64,000 nucleotides of DNA from Quercus robur (GCF_932294415.1 NC_065537.1:68586290-68650289), one strand, 5' to 3'. Numbered from the stretch's first letter, positions 21,554 through 34,466 are shown. The notes: generated from the sequence alone by a model not told the origin. Numbers and translations: made by a program.

Positions 21554-23655
21554 TTAACAACAAAGCGGTGAATCCATATCGAATAGCTTACACTCCTCAT
21601 TCAGCCACACTCCTTGTGGGCAGGAAGAGAGTTCAGGGCACTCAACATTCTCCAACAAACGCAAATTTGGGAATGATATCTGAAGTTCATCCCGGAACAT
21701 ATAAAATTTACGTAAGTACTTCAAACGTAAAATCTCTACTGTCCATACATTAGGACCTAAATTTTCTAGTTTTTTTCCTCCTTTAATGTGAAGCTTCTTT
21801 AGGCTCTTCAGATTTTCGTGTATCAGCCAATTGGGTATATTACTGCAAGGAAAGCACTGTAGTTCAAGTTTCTCTAGTCCTGTGGGAAGCCCCGCTGCGT
21901 CAGGATTCATTGTCAGTTTTCTGCTGAGTCGGTTTGATCCTCTTGTTGATTTTTCTTCACTGCTGTGTTGGCTTTTGTTATCTCCTATGTTATCTGACTT
22001 TATGATACCCACTGAAGTTAACTCAGCATTTTCTTTCTCCGTAGTTTTGCCACCCCATGCTATTGCTAGCTTCCGTAGTGCCTTCATCTCTCCTAAAGCA
22101 CGTAGCTCTTTTTCTCTGGGGAAAGCCTTGCTGCTTGTATTAATGCTCAACTTGCTCAACTGCTTCAATCCCACCAAATCTTCAAGAGTACATGAGTTTC
22201 TGCTTTTCGAATCACCAATAACCCCTTAAGGACTTGGAGTTCTGAAAGAGAAGCTAGACCCTTGGGCATGTCATCTAGCAAGTAGCATTCTGAAATATCC
22301 AAGCGTAACAGCTTCTTGAGTGAAACTATCTCATCCGGAAGTACCTCCAGATTGTGGCAGGCTTTGAGATCTAAGATCCTCAAATTTTTTAGCTTGCCAA
22401 TGGAATTAGGAAGCTCATTGATTCTAGAGATTCCTTGTAGGCTTAAAAGCCTTAAACAGCCCATATTCTTCAACCCTTTTAAGAACTCAGTGCTTTGTAC
22501 TTCAATGTGATGCTGGCTTTGCCACCTTCCCAAATAAAGAGCATTGACATTTTTCATCTTTGAAAACCAATCCACAATGTTGACATTTTTCCTCTTTGCA
22601 AACAACTCAAATCTTTGATCAGGAAAAGGATCATTAATATTAAATATAGTTTGCAGTTCTTCCTGATCTAAATCATGAAGTTCCTTTGTTAATTGACTTA
22701 ATTCCAAATTTCCATAGTCGGTCTCCACTAAAAATGCCCTGTTACACCGTATAGAATTTACAGTTTGAATGCCATTCAAATGTTTAACAGAGAACTCAGC
22801 CGTGGCAAACATTAGAACCTCATGGTGCATTAGAGGCTGCATCTTAAACCTGTCCGCGACCAGTTTGTGGCTTTCTTTAACTGGCTCAATAAATCCCTTC
22901 ACCACAAGTTCTGTAAGAACGTTACCAGAATCTTGCAAATCCACTAAACGCTCTCCAACCCACCAATCTATCAGAAGCCTCCCCTTTAATACCACATTCG
23001 CCGGAAATACAGTGAAGGACAAGCAGCAAAGTTTCGACCCAATACTAAGCTCCTCAAATAACTCCTGATATTCAGAGAAAACCCATCTAAGACTAGACGG
23101 CCCATACATGCGTAAGCTTGAAAAGTCATCAACTTCAATAATGATCTCATTCCTCAACTTCGATATTGAATATCGAATAACACCAGAATTTTTATTAGAC
23201 TTTTTGGGTTGCCACAGTGGAATGTTCGACTTCAACTTCATGGCATCATCCTTAAGTGTGCTAAGATTGGCTTGAACTTTCTTGATTGAGAAATCCGTAG
23301 AAGGTCCTGCAACTACCTCGCGGATGTAATCAAGGCTGCTATTAAGGCTCTTACTTGGTCCAACTGCATCATCTTTAATTTCCCTGAGTTTGTTGAAAGC
23401 CACTATAATTTGTTTGAGATCTCTCCATATCTTATCCAATTGCTTGTGAGTTAAAAGATATTCATGATCATTGTTGTTGGAATTACTACTGCCACTATTG
23501 TTGTCAGTGCTGTTGTTCCTGATGCTTCTTTTAGAGGCAGTGACCATGACTTGAGAGAGAAGACTAGACGAGGAGGATAAGATGTTGATGATGTTCTCAA
23601 TGGTCGAGATTTCTTCAGGATTGGGTTGTCGAGATGGATCCATAGATGAAGACAC
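21554..23655 (-). CDS. Winged-helix/LRR resistance-like protein (RPP13-like protein 4 type) without NB-ARC P-loop, one frameshift
   Basis: The first frame (start 23655) encodes 480-plus residues: an N-terminal Ser/Asn-rich and helical region (LDKIWRDLKQI near 73-83), then directly a winged-helix segment typical of the NLR ARC2 region (LCCLSFTVFP at 209-218, LLIDWWVGE at 227-235, MHD-equivalent KMQPLMHHEV at 271-280), then leucine-rich repeats from about 390. No Walker A, kinase-2 or GLPL motif is present between them. At about 22222 one base is missing; the reading continues in another frame (VIGDS...LEDLVGLKQLS) through more LRRs to a natural stop at 21554. Such NB-ARC-less proteins are often annotated as disease resistance RPP13-like protein 4. 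A start at residue 1 or 5 is equally possible. Confidence 0.8.
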
Positions 23656-23967
23656 GGTTAACTGAACAATGTGAAATGGAAAGATGCAGACAAGTGAGAA
23701 GACAGCCGAGAATTATGCTGGACTCTATTGTCACATTTGACTAACATAGTCAGCTTTGGATCATTAGCATTACCCCCGAAAATTGCTATATTAGCAACAA
23801 ATGTTAAATTGAGCTTTACCATGGGTGTGTATTGCTAAAAGTTTTTAGCAATAACGTACAGTTTAGGGCTATAACTTTTAAGTGATGTATATTTTTTTAG
23901 CACTGCTACAATTACTATAAGTTTTATTATTTTCTCAAAAAAAAAAAAAAAAATTGTGAATTTTACC
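23656..23967. other. Putative promoter region of the minus-strand gene
   Basis: 312 bases upstream of the ATG at 23655, ending in a poly-A tract near 23938-23953. No clear TATA box or other element is called. Confidence 0.3.
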
Positions 23968-25418
23968 ATGTGCCCGTTTGTTTCAACTTTTCCAGTCCAA
24001 AAAGCCTGTTTTGAAAAAAGCAAATGTCCAAAACCCGTTTGGTTAGTATAAAATGCAACTTTTTGGAAAAAGTTGCGTTTTGGGTTTGTGAAGAGAATGT
24101 GCAAGCCATAAAAGGAGCTCAGAGGTCCATTTTGAACAAAGTCCATGCGCGTTGTCATATATCCGTTGGACGATCTTGGGAAATTACCAAATTACCCTTC
24201 ACATTTTACTAAAAATCTAACTTTACCCTTTGATAAATCAAAAGATGTTCTCAGTTACCAATCCAGACCGATCTTCCTCGTCTTCTTCTTCTTTCTTCTT
24301 CGTCTTCTTCCCAAATTGCCCACTGTGTTTCAAAAGGCAGATCACGCTATCTGCAGTTCTCAGTTCTAGAACTAGATCTCATCTCTCTGCTACAGTGGGT
24401 ACTGCCGAAATGAATTGCGTCTTGATTCTTGATGAGAATCATGGAGTCACTGATCACTTTGCGTGGGTGTGGGCTGAGAGAGGTATTGAAGATTTTTGGT
24501 AAAATTAAGAGAAATTACCTGTGAAGATCAAGATGAAGAAGTGCGTGGGTGTGGGCTGTGTGGTTGAATGTGTGGAGGAAAGTAGAGAAAGTATAAAGAA
24601 ATGGTATGTTCTGGAATGAGAAAATAGAGAAAGTATAAAGAAAAGTAGAGAGCAGCCGTGATCTTCTGGTATGTTCTGGAATGGTATGTTCTGGTAGAGA
24701 AAGTAGAAAAAGTGGAGAAATGGTATGTTCTGGAATGAGAGTGGACGAATTCTAGAAACTTGATCTTCTGGTGTGTTCTGGTGAAGAAGAAAAGTATAAA
24801 GAAAAGTCAAAAGTGAAGATAGGGAGAAGTAAATAATACGTGTGTGGAGGAGAAAAAAAGATGAAAAAATATATAAATAAACGTGTGGATGAAAGAAAAA
24901 GAGATAAAGAGAAAAATAAAATTAAAAATTAAAAATTAAAACTAAGAAATGCTACTATAATATTTTTACAATAAATCTTAAGTGGTTAGTAATTACTAGC
25001 TAATACTAGTGAAAAAAAAATTAAGTGGTGTGTTCAAATTAAAATCAGTAACAACTTACCATGTGTGAAAATATCATAAAAATATTTTTACAACAAATTT
25101 TAGTTAACAATAAATTATTATTGTTTTTATTATTATTATTATTATTATTGAGTAGTTTTTTTTAGTAAGTATTATTAAGTAGTTGATTTAAGTATGAAAT
25201 AAACTCCCTTATATATATATTGTCATTTTTGGTAATTTACAACTCAAACCGCTACTTTTAAAAGTTCTAGCCATACACTCAGCTTTTTCAAAAAGCACTT
25301 TTGAACAGTTTTTACTAAACACTCAGCTTTTTGAAAAATCACTTTTTCATATTACACTTTTTGAAAACTCCACTTTTTCAAAAAGCCAAATTCAAAAAGC
25401 TGAACCAAACTCACCCTA
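23968..25418. mobile_element. Probable non-autonomous DNA transposon with GTTTGG-type ends
   Basis: The left end GTGCCCGTTTGTTTCAACTTTT and the reverse-complemented right end GGGTGAGTTTGGTTCAGC are imperfect inverted repeats. Both sides carry many AGCTTTTT/CAAAAAGC words, forming nested palindromes near 25260-25400. The interior has diverged tandem units with TGGTATGTTCTGGAATG at 24600-24790. No transposase is visible. Exact ends and target duplication are unclear. Confidence 0.4.
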
Positions 25419-26344
25419 TGTTGAACTTATAAACTGGTGGATCACTAATTATAAATAAATGATTTAATTATTTATTTATGCATTAGTTGAAACCCACTAA
25501 TCACATTCATTCATTGTCACATCAATTTATAAACTTTTAAACTTTATGTAGTAAAACATTTAGTATCTTTAACGTTTTTTATTTAGATATTAATTAAATA
25601 GTATTTATTTAACTTACTTATTCTAAATTATAGTAATTTTTTTATTTTGTATTTATTTTGTATAACTTACTTGTAAAATTTCCAATTTAATTTTGTATTT
25701 AAGTTTTTTTAACACCTCATTTTTAATTGAAAAACATGATTAATCCTCTTATCTTTCTTGTGACATAATATATTTTAAGTAGAATTTTATCAAGTTTCAT
25801 TTTGAAAAACTTCTTTCTAAAAGAAACCCTAACAGATATTGTCAAAGGGTACATGCATTTGAAAAAGAATTTTTTTTTAAAATTTATATATAATTTAATA
25901 TGTCAATTGGAATTTTGTTCTATTCATAAAACTTTTTCTTAAAATTTTTAGATCTTGGAATAATAGATACCACCAATATGAGTTATAAAATTATAATATG
26001 GTGATTGATTATCAAGAAATAGTTTTACTTTTTAGAGAGAGAGAATATGCATGGATTGACGATAAGTAGCTAGAGTTATTTTGGAAGTGAGGCTGAGAAG
26101 TGTTGTTTGATGGGAATATGAAAAGACTATTTTCTCGATAGATGCTGAAATAATTTTTCATGTGAGAAATAAGAAAAAAAACATTGTAAATGGGTTTCTT
26201 ATTTTTAGGTAAACACAAACATTTTTTATTTTTTGACAAATGAGGAATCCCAAGTGGGTGACCTGGATGTTGGCAAAATGTTTCAAACTCAAAATCTCAT
26301 GAATATCATAAAGCCTTGGGAACCACCAAACCAACCCCTTAGAG
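25419..26344. other. AT-rich intergenic sequence
   Basis: No gene, repeat or RNA recognised; short open frames are low complexity. Confidence 0.6.
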
Positions 26345-26349
26345 TTTAA

Positions 26350-26809
26350 GGGTGTGTTTGGTTGGGGTGAAAACAGAGAGGATGGAAAATAGAGAGAGGA
26401 AAATAAGGTGAAAAATGCTGTTTTCCACTGTTTGGTTGAGGAAAGAAAATAGAAGAGACAGAAAATAGGGGAGAAAGTTTTCCCTCTTGGACCCACTTTT
26501 TTATCCTCCCAAATTGAGAGGAAAATAAAGAGGGAAAAGTGATGAGAAATGCATTTTACATAAATACCCTCACTTTATTACACTCACCTACCCCTCTCAC
26601 TCTCCCACTATTATATAAAAAGAACATAATAGTCAATTTATATAAATTACATTTTCCATCTTCTCCTTTTTCTCTCCAACCAAACAAAAAAGTTTTCCAC
26701 CCTCCCACTTTTCCTCCCCTCCAACCAAACACACGAAGAAAAACCAAATCTTTTCTATTCCCCTCACTTTTCTATCCTCCCACTTTTCCACTTCTCCAAC
26801 CAAATGGAC
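26350..26809. mobile_element. MITE with TTTGGTTGG inverted ends and TTTAA flanks
   Basis: The left end GGGTGTGTTTGGTTGGGG and the reverse-complemented right end GTCCATTTGGTTGGAG are terminal inverted repeats; GAGAGGA-rich and TCCTCCC-rich subterminal zones mirror each other. TTTAA lies on both sides (26345-26349 and 26810-26814). The PIF/Harbinger-like end wording is similar to the element at 6022-6506 but is a different family. The Pro/Leu-rich open frames are translations of the repeats. Confidence 0.7.
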
Positions 26810-26995
26810 TTTAAAAGAAAACACTTAAAAGAATAGTATATAAATATCTGATATATTTAATGGATCCTCGTTAATGTATACATTAATTATCTATTTTTGA
26901 GAATTTTTATGAGAAATTGAAAAGGTTGTCAAAAAATTTAATCACTTTTTCATTTTTCTATAAAAAGGTTTTTAAAATAGTTTATGCTTGTAAAA

Positions 26996-27807
26996 CTAGG
27001 AATGGTTACAAGAAGGGTTTGGGGCAAGTATTCTTATTTCCACCCCCCACCCCACGTAATCCGCACCCATAACATTTACAAAACGGGGGGGGGGGGGGGA
27101 TTTTTGCCCTCATACTCGCCCGTATGCCCCCCCCCCCCCCCGGCCCTACCCCTCCAAAACACCACTAGCCACCACCAACCAAACGACCACTAACAACCAA
27201 AAATATAGATCTAAAAGCCAAAATAAACCTCCACGAACCTAGATCAAAAACCCAAAAAACACCCTGAATAAAGGACCACTAAAACCTAGCAAAGGCGAGA
27301 CAAGAAACCCAAAAAAAAAAAAAAAAACCCAAATAAAGAACCACCAAAACCCAGCATAGGTGAGATTAGAGTAGCCACCAAAACCCTATGATTGCTGCTC
27401 ATCAATCAAACCCAAGGGATGGTGCGAGAGAAAAAAAGAGAGAAGGGTGGGTATTGGTGCAAGATGGGTGAGGGATATGGGTTGAGCGAGATGGGCGAGG
27501 AAGAACCGGAGATGAGAGAGTTGTGCTTGTGGCATTGTGAGTGAGAGCTGAGAGATGGATAGGGAGAGGGTAGCTGAGTTAGGGTTAGGAAAAATGAAAA
27601 TGGAGAGAAAGTTTAGATATTTATACTTAGGAAATTAGGATTTTTAAAATTTTTCTAATATTATATATGTATAAGGGTCAGGTTCCGGGGGGGAGGGGGG
27701 AATACTAACACCCACACCCGCCCCATTTGCTTCATGGATTGGGTAAAACTCGCCCCATTAGAGTCGGGTTGAGTACCCACGGGTTGGACAAATTTTGCCA
27801 TTCCTAA
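26996..27807. mobile_element. hAT-like non-autonomous element with homopolymer G and C tracts
   Basis: The left end TAGGAATGG is mirrored by CCATTCCTA at the right, and the ends are rich in GGGTACCC/GGGGCGGG words like other TGGCAAAA-type plant hAT MITEs. Poly-G near 27086-27099 and poly-C near 27128-27141 sit inside. No convincing 8-bp duplication was found, so the call is tentative. Confidence 0.4.
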
Positions 27808-27829
27808 GTCAACTTGTCGGGTTAGCGGA

Positions 27830-28265
27830 AGCTCTAATACCAAATTATTGAACAAAACACGCAATGAGAAGCACAAAATACTTTAGAAAATAACTCTTTT
27901 AAAGAAAACACAACACTTTACAAGCACTTCTATTACACCAGTGCACACACGGCACTTTATTTTTGCCTTTGCACTTCTCCACCACTTGACCTTTTACAAG
28001 ACATATCAACACACATAAATATACCTGCACACACCTCACTTCTAGACACCTAGATACTGACACCAGCCAAGACTTATTTTCAACTTTGCTTCACACCACA
28101 CTTCACACTTGGCTTATGACATACACCACACTTCACACCTGGCTTATGACACACACCACACGGCATGGGCACCATCACATCTATTTATACTAGATTTATG
28201 TCGGTTAGCAAACTGACTTTGAAATCTTAGACCATTCTTTTTACTAACAGTAAGTACCATCCTTC
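27830..28265 (-). repeat. Minus-strand copia-type LTR fragment with variant primer-binding site
   Basis: AGCTCTAATACCA at 27830-27842 is the reverse complement of TGGTATTAGAGCT, one base from the usual copia primer-binding site. It is followed on the minus strand by LTR-like sequence with repeated CACACC/CACTTCACAC words (28085-28165). No gag is visible on the other side. Confidence 0.4.
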
Positions 28266-28279
28266 TAGACTCTTCTTCC

Positions 28280-28667
28280 GGACAAAATGGGCTTCTGCCC
28301 TTTTCAGCCAAATTAATTAGCTTTTTCCCCTTCTTCCCAAACTAAATAGGAAAATGCCTCTCTTTTGAAACTCGACTTTTTCAAAATCGAGTTAAGCCCT
28401 ATAGTGACGTTTTTAAGGACTTATAGTGACGTTTTTAAGGACCTATAGTGGCGTTTTGTAACTTGATATAAAGTCACTATAGGTTCTTAAAACGTCACTA
28501 TAGGTCCTTAAAAACATCACTATAGGGCTCCAGAATTTTTTTTTTTTTTTTTTAACTCGATTTTGAGAAAGTCGAGTTTCAAAAGAGGGGCATTTCCCTA
28601 TTTAGTTTGGGAAGAAAAGCAAAAGGCTAATTAATTTGACTGAAAAGGGCAGAAGCCCATTTTGTCC
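28280..28667. mobile_element. Foldback Mutator-type MITE with 10-bp TSD
   Basis: The two halves are long inverted repeats from GGACAAAATGGGCTTCTGCC on the left to its mirror ending GCCCATTTTGTCC on the right. CTCTTCTTCC stands directly before (28270-28279) and directly after (28668-28677), a 9-11 bp class duplication typical of Mutator-like elements. The inner part contains several inverted CCTATAGTGACGTTTTTAAG units. It would fold into one hairpin of about 190 bp arms and might be a small-RNA source. No ORF. Confidence 0.9.
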
Positions 28668-28677
28668 CTCTTCTTCC

Positions 28678-30722
28678 TCTCTATAGTTTTGGTTCTTCAA
28701 TCTTCTAGGTTCAAGCTTATTTATTTCTTGTCCAAAACAACTTCTAGAACAATAGTCAAATTGTGGCTCTACAAAGTGATGCCTAGAAATTTCTAGAGAA
28801 AGAGAGAGAGGCAGTGCTTGATGTTTTAACACAACCTCCCTTACAACCACCATCGCCATTATCATCAAGAAAAGGCATGTTGTTTATGGCAATAGATCTG
28901 CCACACACAAACCATGCATAAATACATTGACTAATATGTACTTAAGTATAAACCAAAACTAAACTACTCACTTTTTTAAATCCCCAACTTTCGTTGACGA
29001 ACCTTCTCCAAAACTGAGTTTAGGATTTCAACAGTGCAACAAACCAATTACTATTATACTGATTTTTCTGTAATAACAAATTATAGTGATATTGCCACTG
29101 TGTCAAAGTGTGGGGATACTCATTATTCTGATTTTTTGGTTTAGTTTTTAGTTTTTGGTTGATTTGGTGGGTAAAAAGTTTTGAAGATTCATGGTTTAGA
29201 ATGTATCATTTGAAAGTATTTGTGGTGTTATATAGAATTTTTGGTAGAATACGTACTAGAATGAATATGTAGTTAAAAATCTAAATACTTGGTTAAATGT
29301 GTTTGACAAATTTCCTATTTTGATAGGAATTTTGGATTAATTTTTTGTTCCTCTTCAATTTCTTACCAGAAACACTTTTTTTTTATTTAATTTTTATCTT
29401 GTTCACTTATCTTTGTATTTTTTTTTTTTTTTTTTTGCTCTTTTTTTAGAGGAGGAAGACATAAAAAGGAAGTAAAAATACATATTTAAAAACATAAAAG
29501 GGAAGTAAAAATACATATTTACTCCTTTTTTTTTAACAGAAGTGGGTTACAGGAGAAAAACGGAGTAAATCTCAGATGGGTAAAATAACATTTTTTTAAA
29601 TCACGGGTAGGTAAAGTGATTTTGAACCAAATTATAAGTGGGTTTACTGTAATTTTTCCTTAATTTTAAGTTGCTACATAAGCATAGTATTGTACTATAT
29701 GGCCAAAACTATGAGACCTTGTTTTATTTGGGAGTCTTACAATTGCTTTGTCAAAGGGTACAACTAATCCTTTTTACAATCTTAGGTACCCTATGGTATC
29801 TTATTTCCATAATTTTTATCAAAATGTATAGTTTTTGATAATTTTTATATTAAGTGTGTGACAAAAGCTAAAAGTTATTTTTTATTTTATTTTAAAAAAG
29901 CTAAAAATTAGATTATTTATAATAAAAAAGAAAAACTTGAGACAAAAGACAAAAAAAAAAAAAAAAAAGCAAAAAAAACAAAAACTTTTGCCTTTAAACA
30001 AAGGGACACATAAAGCACTTTCATTAGTTTGTGTAAAATAGTATAAGTGGTGAATTAAGCCCAAAGTCACTCATATCAATCAATCTAAAAGTGTGTAAAT
30101 TTACATTGTTGTTAAATATATATAGCTACTGTAACATTGTATTTTATTATTTTAATATTTCTTTCTCTCATTAGATTCTCCCCCCCCCCCCCCCGAGTCT
30201 CTCTTCTTTCTTTATCTCCTCTTGAATCCTAGCAACATGTCTTCTTCTCTCTCTAAAAATCCATACAAATCATCAAATTCATCAAACCCATTCTAGTCTA
30301 AGATCGCAAACTCATTAAACTCATATACAAAATTACAAATCCATGTAAATCATCAAATTCATCAAACTTAGATTGCGGAGAAATCAACCCAAGAAGAAGC
30401 GAAGAAATCGACCCAAAACTAACATCCACCCACCAGCGCAACCCAGATTAATCACTTATTCGATTGTTATATTAACGATATGAAACACATAATTGATTAC
30501 TTTGATTAACCACTGTTTCTTTATTTTGTTAGTACTATTAATATTTTTAACTTAATTTTGATTTCAATAGTATTTTTTAATCTGGTCGCCCCTTAAATTG
30601 AAATCTTGACTCTGCCACTGATAGTGTCAATCTAGGTGTTGTTTTATTCATAATGTTAAGGTTAGTTATTAACCTAGTCGGCTTTGCATTTCAAGGCCAT
30701 ATATATATATATATATATATAT
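28678..30722. other. AT-rich intergenic sequence with poly-C and poly-T tracts
   Basis: No gene recognised. Long homopolymers occur near 29419-29437 (T), 29951-29969 (A) and 30181-30194 (C), and an AT microsatellite at 30699-30722 is the target of the solo LTR that follows. Confidence 0.6.
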
Positions 30723-31402
30723 TGTAGGGCCCAAGAAGTTGTGGCCCTGGCCCGTTTTTACATTGGGGCCCAAGGCCCGAGCCGAAGAGGGGTATAGCCG
30801 AGGACGTATAATAAAAATCCAAGTAGTCCTAAGACATAACCGAGGACAATTCTGTCCTCGACATATCCGAGGTCCCCCTGAAAGAAAGAGTAAGAGCGGT
30901 ATAGGAACAGTTTTGGGAAAAGCCTAAAATATCTATGTTGATAGGGAAAGGGACACTGGATAGTATAACGACCAAAGACAAAGGGAAAGCTGCCATTACT
31001 GCCATTGAATACTCTGCACCTGATAGAGCCATGCTCTTCAGCTTTTACAACCACCCCCAACCACTTTGGGTATGGGCTGATGGGACAAGTATCAGTCCTG
31101 GAAAGCCGAACCTACACGTGGACGTAGAATAAGGGATATAGGCTAATATAAAAGGAAAAGCAAGCAATCCGAAAAAAAAAGGGGCTGGGAAAAAAGGCCA
31201 AGAACCAGGGCCTCCCAGACCACCTCAAGGAGAAGGACTCCTCGAGCGAGCACGGTTTAATTCTGTATAAACATCACGACTAACCACTGTCCGGTGACCA
31301 AGGTCTAGCTTTTCAAACCTATGCTCTACAAATGATATTGTTTGGGTCTTTTTACGTGCGAACCCAGTATCATTTTGGGTCGTTATAAATTGAGTCCTTA
31401 CA
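30723..31402. mobile_element. Solo LTR, 680 bp, TSD TATAT
   Basis: It runs from TGTAGGGCCCAAGAAG to GAGTCCTTACA, flanked by TATAT on both sides (30718-30722 and 31403-31407) within an AT microsatellite. It is GC-richer than its surroundings, with CCGAGG words, a TATA-type ATATAAAAGG near 31146 and no internal region. It is probably of a Gypsy family by wording (GGCCC-rich U3); the family is inference. Confidence 0.85.
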
Positions 31403-31407
31403 TATAT

Positions 31408-32340
31408 ATATATATATATTTTTTTTTTTTTAAATCGAATATTCAAGATTAAGAAATATACTAAAATTCCAAACTAAATTAATATAAGAAATAAAACTGG
31501 TAATATTAACAAAATATAAAATAATTATTTTTTAATAAATTTTACTCAATCATACATGATATATCAAAATTGAACTTGTAGTTATTCTTTCAAATTGCAA
31601 AAATCATCTATGATTAGTTATGTATTTAATGTCATGGTAATTTTCCTTTTAATGCACCAATGGATGGTTGTGGCTTAGAATCAGAGTCTTATTTATTTCC
31701 TTTGGACTGCTCAAAACAGAAGGTGTAAGCCGTAAGGCCATGCTCAATGACAACATGATAGAAAATCCACATTCCATAAAGGAATACTATTGGAAAATCG
31801 TCTTAAAGAGCCACTGATCTATGATATAAGTCAGAAAAATAATATTAGCAAAAGAAAGAAATTTGTTTATCGTATAAATGGGATTATTAATAAGCAGAAG
31901 CGAAAAGGAGTAGCATTACAAATACAACCCCTCATATCCCACACCATAACCAGTGTCATGCAGCTTTTTTCTCATAAATATTAGAACCTTAGAGGGTCTA
32001 TAGTACGTAACATAATGTTGTGGGACTCAATTTAGAAATGTTCTACAAAGTGGAAGAGAAGCGATGAACATGTCTTTGGCAAAAAGCTTCACAAGTCTTA
32101 ATTTTGATTTATAAACTTGTGTTCCACTTTCGTTCAACACTTGCTAGCATAAATTTCCCAAAGTAGCTGGGGTGTTTTAAGCATGCGACCCCTTATGTTT
32201 GTTTTGTTTTGTTTTTATTTTCTTGTTTTCTACTTGGCCAAAGTTGTATTATTTTTGTCCAACAAAGATGTTCACCATACAGATGCACCATGCGGTGAGT
32301 TTCTTCATGTACCCAAAAGCAAAGTCCCTCCCCCCAAACA
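31408..32340. other. AT-rich intergenic sequence
   Basis: Nothing recognisable; a T-rich tract directly follows the AT microsatellite at the right edge of the solo LTR. Confidence 0.5.
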
Positions 32341-32364
32341 AAAAAAAAAACAAAAAAACAAAAA

Positions 32365-32823
32365 AATTGCATAGAAAAACTTACCGAGAGGAGTGATAAG
32401 GCCTTGAAATTATTGAATTCGTTTTTCACCAATCAATGCTCTGAATATCTCCAGCAGCGTGCAGAGAATATGAGCTGTGTTCACAAACAGCATGTAGCAA
32501 CACTGATAGATGGACCAAAGAAGCCACAACTGATCTGCAGCACGGATCAGATCAGAGTTTGTGATGATTAGAGACACTTCTACTGAGATACGGATGGTTG
32601 AAGGGAGGGTGAGGGTCTGTCTATCTGGATAAGCTTTAACCGACAAGGGTAAAGAGAGTTCTCTAAAGAAATGCTTAAAAATAATCTTCTGCGCAACGCC
32701 AAACAGGATTCCTTAGATCATTCCTTCCTAATTGGCGAAAGGAACAATCTAAGAGCCACAGAAAAGCTAGAGCTTAGGCGAATAATTGATCAAGCCGTGA
32801 AGTATTTTGGAAGAATATTGTAA
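32365..32823 (+). other. Unidentified coding-like island (possible gene remnant)
   Basis: Frame 1 is open from about 32365 to a stop at 32569 with a soluble-protein composition (EKLTERSDKALKLLNSFF, then SEYLQQRAENMS). The same frame reopens with ATG 32671 to TAA 32821-32823, 50 codons including GERNNLRATEKLELRRIIDQ. The 100 bases between carry stops. Composition differs from the low-complexity surroundings, and AATAAAG follows at about 32897. A 78-codon minus-strand frame overlaps the first part. I do not recognise the family. Confidence 0.3.
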
Positions 32824-34466
32824 CAACTGTTATGCTTCCCTTTTATTTTCCTTCATGCAAAGCAAAGGCGACAGCATTTGTACTTTGTCAAGAATCAAAT
32901 AAAGAGGATCAGAACCTTTGTATTTTACGAACATTCTCCAGTTATAAAAAGCAACTGGTGCTAAAAAGCTTGTAATTCAACTTACCCCTCTTAGTGTTCC
33001 TAATGGAAACATCCATAATTAAAATCCCTCTCCTCTAATTATGGAATTATTTGAGTTTGGTAGATAATTGGAGGGGAATTGTGCCCCGATTGACCCCATC
33101 CAAGGCCCCCTCCGCTACACATTATTTAAATAAAACATATATTTCAATTCTTTTTAACATTCGAAAATCAAAATTACTTAATTGAAAATAGCTTTTTTCT
33201 CTCTTAATGTAGTCAAGATATAATAAATAAATCTTAACATAGTATATTATCGCAATATCTCCTAACCAATATGCCTAATTTTATATATTGTAAAACAAAA
33301 ACAAAAAAAAAAACTATTACAATGCTATGTACTTTTTAAGTTCTTTCGCAATCAACTTACAAACAATGATATTTTTAAGAAATAATCAAGACATGCATAG
33401 AATATTTTAAATTTTCATGTGTATAATCATATTGTTAATACTTTTAAATTTATTCATTTTCCATTCATTTTCAAGTATTAGAATAATTTGTTTGAATATC
33501 TTATTCGTAGATTGATTTATTAACTTCATATATTGATAACTATTTATTGATTATTTTTATTTATTTATTACTTGTTTGAAATATATATATTCAAGAAATA
33601 GCTTAACAATAACAATGCTTTTACTAACTCTAATACAAGACTCGAAAAGGCAAATTATAACTTACATTTACATAACACTAAAACAATGTCCTCATGACAA
33701 GTATGTATCTAGAATCAACTTAAATTATGAGGCATGCGCAATCTAATTAGAGAATAAATTCAAATCTTGCTAACTTAGAAAGGGAAAGAGGAAGGACTCT
33801 ATTTCTAGAGAGTATAAGAAGCAAAGTATCTATCTTGTCGTTAATGGCAAGTCATTCAAAGAGAGCAACATTTGAAGTAAAAAGACTAAAAGTGGTTTGA
33901 TGCAATTTATTATTTACAGGTCACTTGACAACTTTGTGCTGAAATTATTTTTTTTCTGTTTAATAAGATACTCTCTCTCTCTCTCTCTCTCTCTCATATA
34001 CACGTTTAGATTTTTAGAACCTAATACCACAAATGTGAGATTGTGAGCGTCGCATACAATATAGTCACATTTAATACAAAAATATTAAGATTCTTGTTTT
34101 ACTATTGTTCATTTTTTTTTTTTTTTTTTTTTTGTGCTTAAGCACAAATTACAACCTAGTATTTATTTATTTTTACAATTAAATAGTACAATTGAATAGC
34201 GAGGATTTAAATCATGATTCCCTAATAAAATAGAACATGCTATGTCACTGAACTACAAAAGTTTTTGTCATTCATAATCATTTATTAGTTATTATGTCAT
34301 TTGTTGTATGTTGTGGAATGTTTTCGTAATTTTAGAAATTTATTTCCTTTGTCAAAATTTATACTATATTTCATATAATTTATAAATCCCCATTTAGATA
34401 TCCTATACAATTTTCTTCTTTTTTTATATAAATATTATTTTGCAGTTATATTGTATGTGCATAACC

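Noticed and set aside
26539..26824. Pro/Leu-rich frames on both strands
   Set aside because: Translations of the MITE subterminal pyrimidine and purine tracts.
27080..27145. Poly-G followed by poly-C as a designed structure
   Set aside because: Could pair, but long G and C runs recur elsewhere (30181, 52936, 54566) and may be assembly artefacts; no functional claim is made.
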